Source: Flavobacterium sp. KACC 22763 (GTDB lineage: Bacteria > Bacteroidota > Bacteroidia > Flavobacteriales > Flavobacteriaceae). Taken from it: a DNA stretch of 64,000 nucleotides. Both the position numbers and the translations under genes were made by a program. Every line of letters starts with the position of its first letter. Within the stretch, counting starts at the first letter, position 1. Below are positions 62,257 through 64,000 of the stretch, piece after piece. A model generated the notes under the pieces. That model made no database searches and was not told the DNA's origin. It saw nothing but the letters and a program-made list of their open reading frames with translations. The DNA lies in contig NZ_CP117879.1 in assembly GCF_028736155.1 (NCBI RefSeq), positions 5,208,001 to 5,272,000 on the forward strand, written 5' to 3'.

Positions 62257-64000
62257 ATGCTTAATATACACAATCTTTCCGTTTCTTTTGGAGGAACCTA
62301 TTTATTTGAAGAAGTTACTTTTCGTTTAGGTGCCGGCGACCGCGTAGGTCTTGTTGGTAAAAACGGAGCAGGTAAATCTACAATGCTAAAAATGCTAGCT
62401 GGCGATTTTAAACCTGATTCTGGAGTAATTTCTCAAGAGAAAGATATTAAAATGGGATTCTTGCGTCAGGATATTGATTTTGAACAAGGAAGAACTGTTT
62501 TGGAAGAAGCATATGAGGCTTTTACAGAAATTAAAGTTGTTGAGAAAAAACTAGAAGAAATCAATCATCAATTGGTGACGAGAACCGATTATGAAAGTGA
62601 AGAATATGCTAAGATTATAGAAGATCTTTCTGATTACACACATCGTTTTGATCTTCTTGGAGGATATAACTATGTGGGAGACACAGAGAAAATTCTTCTA
62701 GGTTTAGGTTTTAAAAGAGAGGTTTTTAATAACCAAACTGAAACATTTTCTGGAGGATGGAGAATGCGTATAGAATTGGCTAAATTATTATTGCAATCGA
62801 ATGATGTATTGCTTCTGGATGAGCCAACCAACCACTTAGATATTGAAAGTATTATTTGGTTAGAGAATTTCCTTCGCAATTATCCTGGAGTTGTAGTAAT
62901 CGTGTCGCACGATAAAATGTTCTTGGATAATGTTACGAATAGAACAATCGAAATTTCGTTAGGTAAAGCATACGATTTCAATAAACCATATACTCAGTAT
63001 TTAGAGCTTCGTCATGAGATTCGCGAAAAGCAATTGGCAACTCAAAAGAATCAGCAGAAGAAGATCGAAGAAACAGAAAAATTAATTGAGAAATTCCGTG
63101 CAAAAGCTTCAAAAGCTTCGATGGCGCAATCATTGATTAAAAAATTAGATAAAGTAGAAAGAATTGAAGTTGACGAAGATGATAACTCAGTAATGAATAT
63201 CTCGTTTCCGGTTTCTAAAGAACCAGGAAAAGTAGTTATTGAAGCTGAACATGTAACGAAAGCTTACGGAGACAAGACAATTCTTAAAGATATTAGTTTA
63301 CTGGTTGAAAGAGGGAGTAAAATTGCTTTTGTTGGACAAAACGGACAAGGAAAATCGACTTTCATTAAAGCTTTGGTAAATGAATTTGAATACCAAGGAA
63401 ATATCAAATTAGGACATAATGTACAATTAGGATATTTTGCTCAAAATCAGGCTGAATATCTAGATGGTGAGATTACTTTGCTTCAGACCATGGAAGACGC
63501 CGCAACTGATACAAACCGAATGAAAGTTCGAGATATGTTAGGTTCTTTTCTTTTCCGCGGAGATGATGTTGAGAAAAAAGTAAAAGTACTTTCTGGAGGA
63601 GAACGTAACCGTTTGGCACTTTGTAAATTGTTGTTACAGCCAATTAACGTTTTGCTGATGGATGAGCCGACGAACCACTTGGATATTAAATCTAAAAACG
63701 TTTTAAAGGCCGCACTTCAAAAATTCGGCGGAACTTTATTATTGGTTTCTCACGACAGGGATTTTCTTCAAGGAATGTCGAATATCGTTTACGAATTTAA
63801 AGATCAAAAGATAAAAGAATATTTAGGAGACATCAACTTTTTCTTAGAGAAACGCAATCTTGAAAACATGCGCGAAGTAGAGAAAAAGGATGTTGTGAAA
63901 AAAGAAGCTCCAAAAGAAAAAGAAGTTGCAAAAGTATCTTATGAAGATCAGAAGAAAGGAAAAGCGCTTCAGAACAAATTAAGTAAAATTGAAAGCCAGA
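62257..64000 (+). CDS. ABC-F family ATPase (3' end outside window)
   Basis: The open frame runs to the right edge (581 complete codons). It has two ABC ATPase domains without membrane segments: Walker A GLVGKNGAGKSTMLKMLAGD (first, about 29-48) with signature FSGGWRMRIELAKLL and Walker B VLLLDEPTNHLD. The second domain has FVGQNGQGKSTFIKAL, LSGGERNRLALCKLLL and VLLMDEPTNHLD. The inter-domain linker (about 245-310) is a charged coiled coil. ABC-F proteins act on the ribosome as translation factors or antibiotic-protection factors. The C-terminal Lys/Glu-rich extension resembles Uup/YdiF-type members. It starts at ATG 62257. Confidence 0.95.
   Translation, partial: MLNIHNLSVSFGGTYLFEEVTFRLGAGDRVGLVGKNGAGKSTMLKMLAGDFKPDSGVISQEKDIKMGFLRQDIDFEQGRTVLEEAYEAFTEIKVVEKKLEEINHQLVTRTDYESEEYAKIIEDLSDYTHRFDLLGGYNYVGDTEKILLGLGFKREVFNNQTETFSGGWRMRIELAKLLLQSNDVLLLDEPTNHLDIESIIWLENFLRNYPGVVVIVSHDKMFLDNVTNRTIEISLGKAYDFNKPYTQYLELRHEIREKQLATQKNQQKKIEETEKLIEKFRAKASKASMAQSLIKKLDKVERIEVDEDDNSVMNISFPVSKEPGKVVIEAEHVTKAYGDKTILKDISLLVERGSKIAFVGQNGQGKSTFIKALVNEFEYQGNIKLGHNVQLGYFAQNQAEYLDGEITLLQTMEDAATDTNRMKVRDMLGSFLFRGDDVEKKVKVLSGGERNRLALCKLLLQPINVLLMDEPTNHLDIKSKNVLKAALQKFGGTLLLVSHDRDFLQGMSNIVYEFKDQKIKEYLGDINFFLEKRNLENMREVEKKDVVKKEAPKEKEVAKVSYEDQKKGKALQNKLSKIESQ

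Overview
The window is a chromosomal segment of a gliding member of the Bacteroidota, almost certainly a Flavobacterium close to F. johnsoniae. It carries gldB, gldC and the gldK-L-M-N-O run (gliding motility and type IX secretion). It is AT-rich with A-rich leaders instead of strong Shine-Dalgarno sites. Several genes have a TANNTTTG box upstream, the known Flavobacterium -7 element. A cargo-type protein has a C-terminal T9SS sorting domain. Both window edges cut genes: the 3' part of dnaG at the left and the 5' part of an ABC-F ATPase gene at the right.

Layout. 1-6400: dnaG end, a LuxR-type response regulator, nadE, gldB-gldC, a small membrane protein, engB and an alpha/beta hydrolase. 6680-23360: a division and cell-wall (dcw) cluster, mraZ-rsmH-ftsL-ftsI-murE-mraY-murD-[S23]-ftsW-murG-[63 aa]-murC-ftsQ-ftsA-ftsZ. 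It is tightly packed with many overlaps, lies behind an MraZ-type operator, and has no murF or ddl. MurE has the meso-DAP motif. 23490-28260: a yqeY-like gene, then an intact tRNA-Arg(UCG) with its terminator, then three single-gene segments (an orphan gene, an AraC/GyrI-like regulator, an XRE-pentapeptide protein). Each segment ends in a decayed copy of a tRNA 3' end and/or its terminator. 28280-37900: mostly minus-strand accessory genes (GNAT, small membrane proteins, lipoprotein, Mpo1-like, DUF2199, T9SS cargo, TMEM143-like, zinc-ribbon protein, LytS/LytR two-component pair). 38480-41550: a SulP transporter and a secreted nucleotide pyrophosphatase/phosphodiesterase. 41925-50090, minus strand: groEL-groES, secG, a repeat-rich TPR-like protein, lptE, a sigma-54 activator, a GxxExxY protein and miaB. 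50459-60305: topA, an arginase-fold protein that has lost metal ligands, then gldK, gldL, gldM, gldN and the gldN duplicate gldO. 60383-64000: a FAD oxidoreductase, a DUF983 protein and the ABC-F gene.

The most unusual signal is in the spacers. They are full of self-complementary elements from several sequence families. Two small accessory genes sit exactly inside such an inverted-repeat cage: the S23 four-helix-bundle gene between murD and ftsW (31-bp arms, 30/31 matching, filling the whole spacer) and the GxxExxY gene between the sigma-54 activator and miaB. A gene-less cage of the same family as the S23 arms lies upstream of topA. A concentric double palindrome related to the GxxExxY arms lies downstream of groEL. 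Together with the tRNA-Arg ladder, these are the best candidates for little-described mobile or gene-capture systems in this window.
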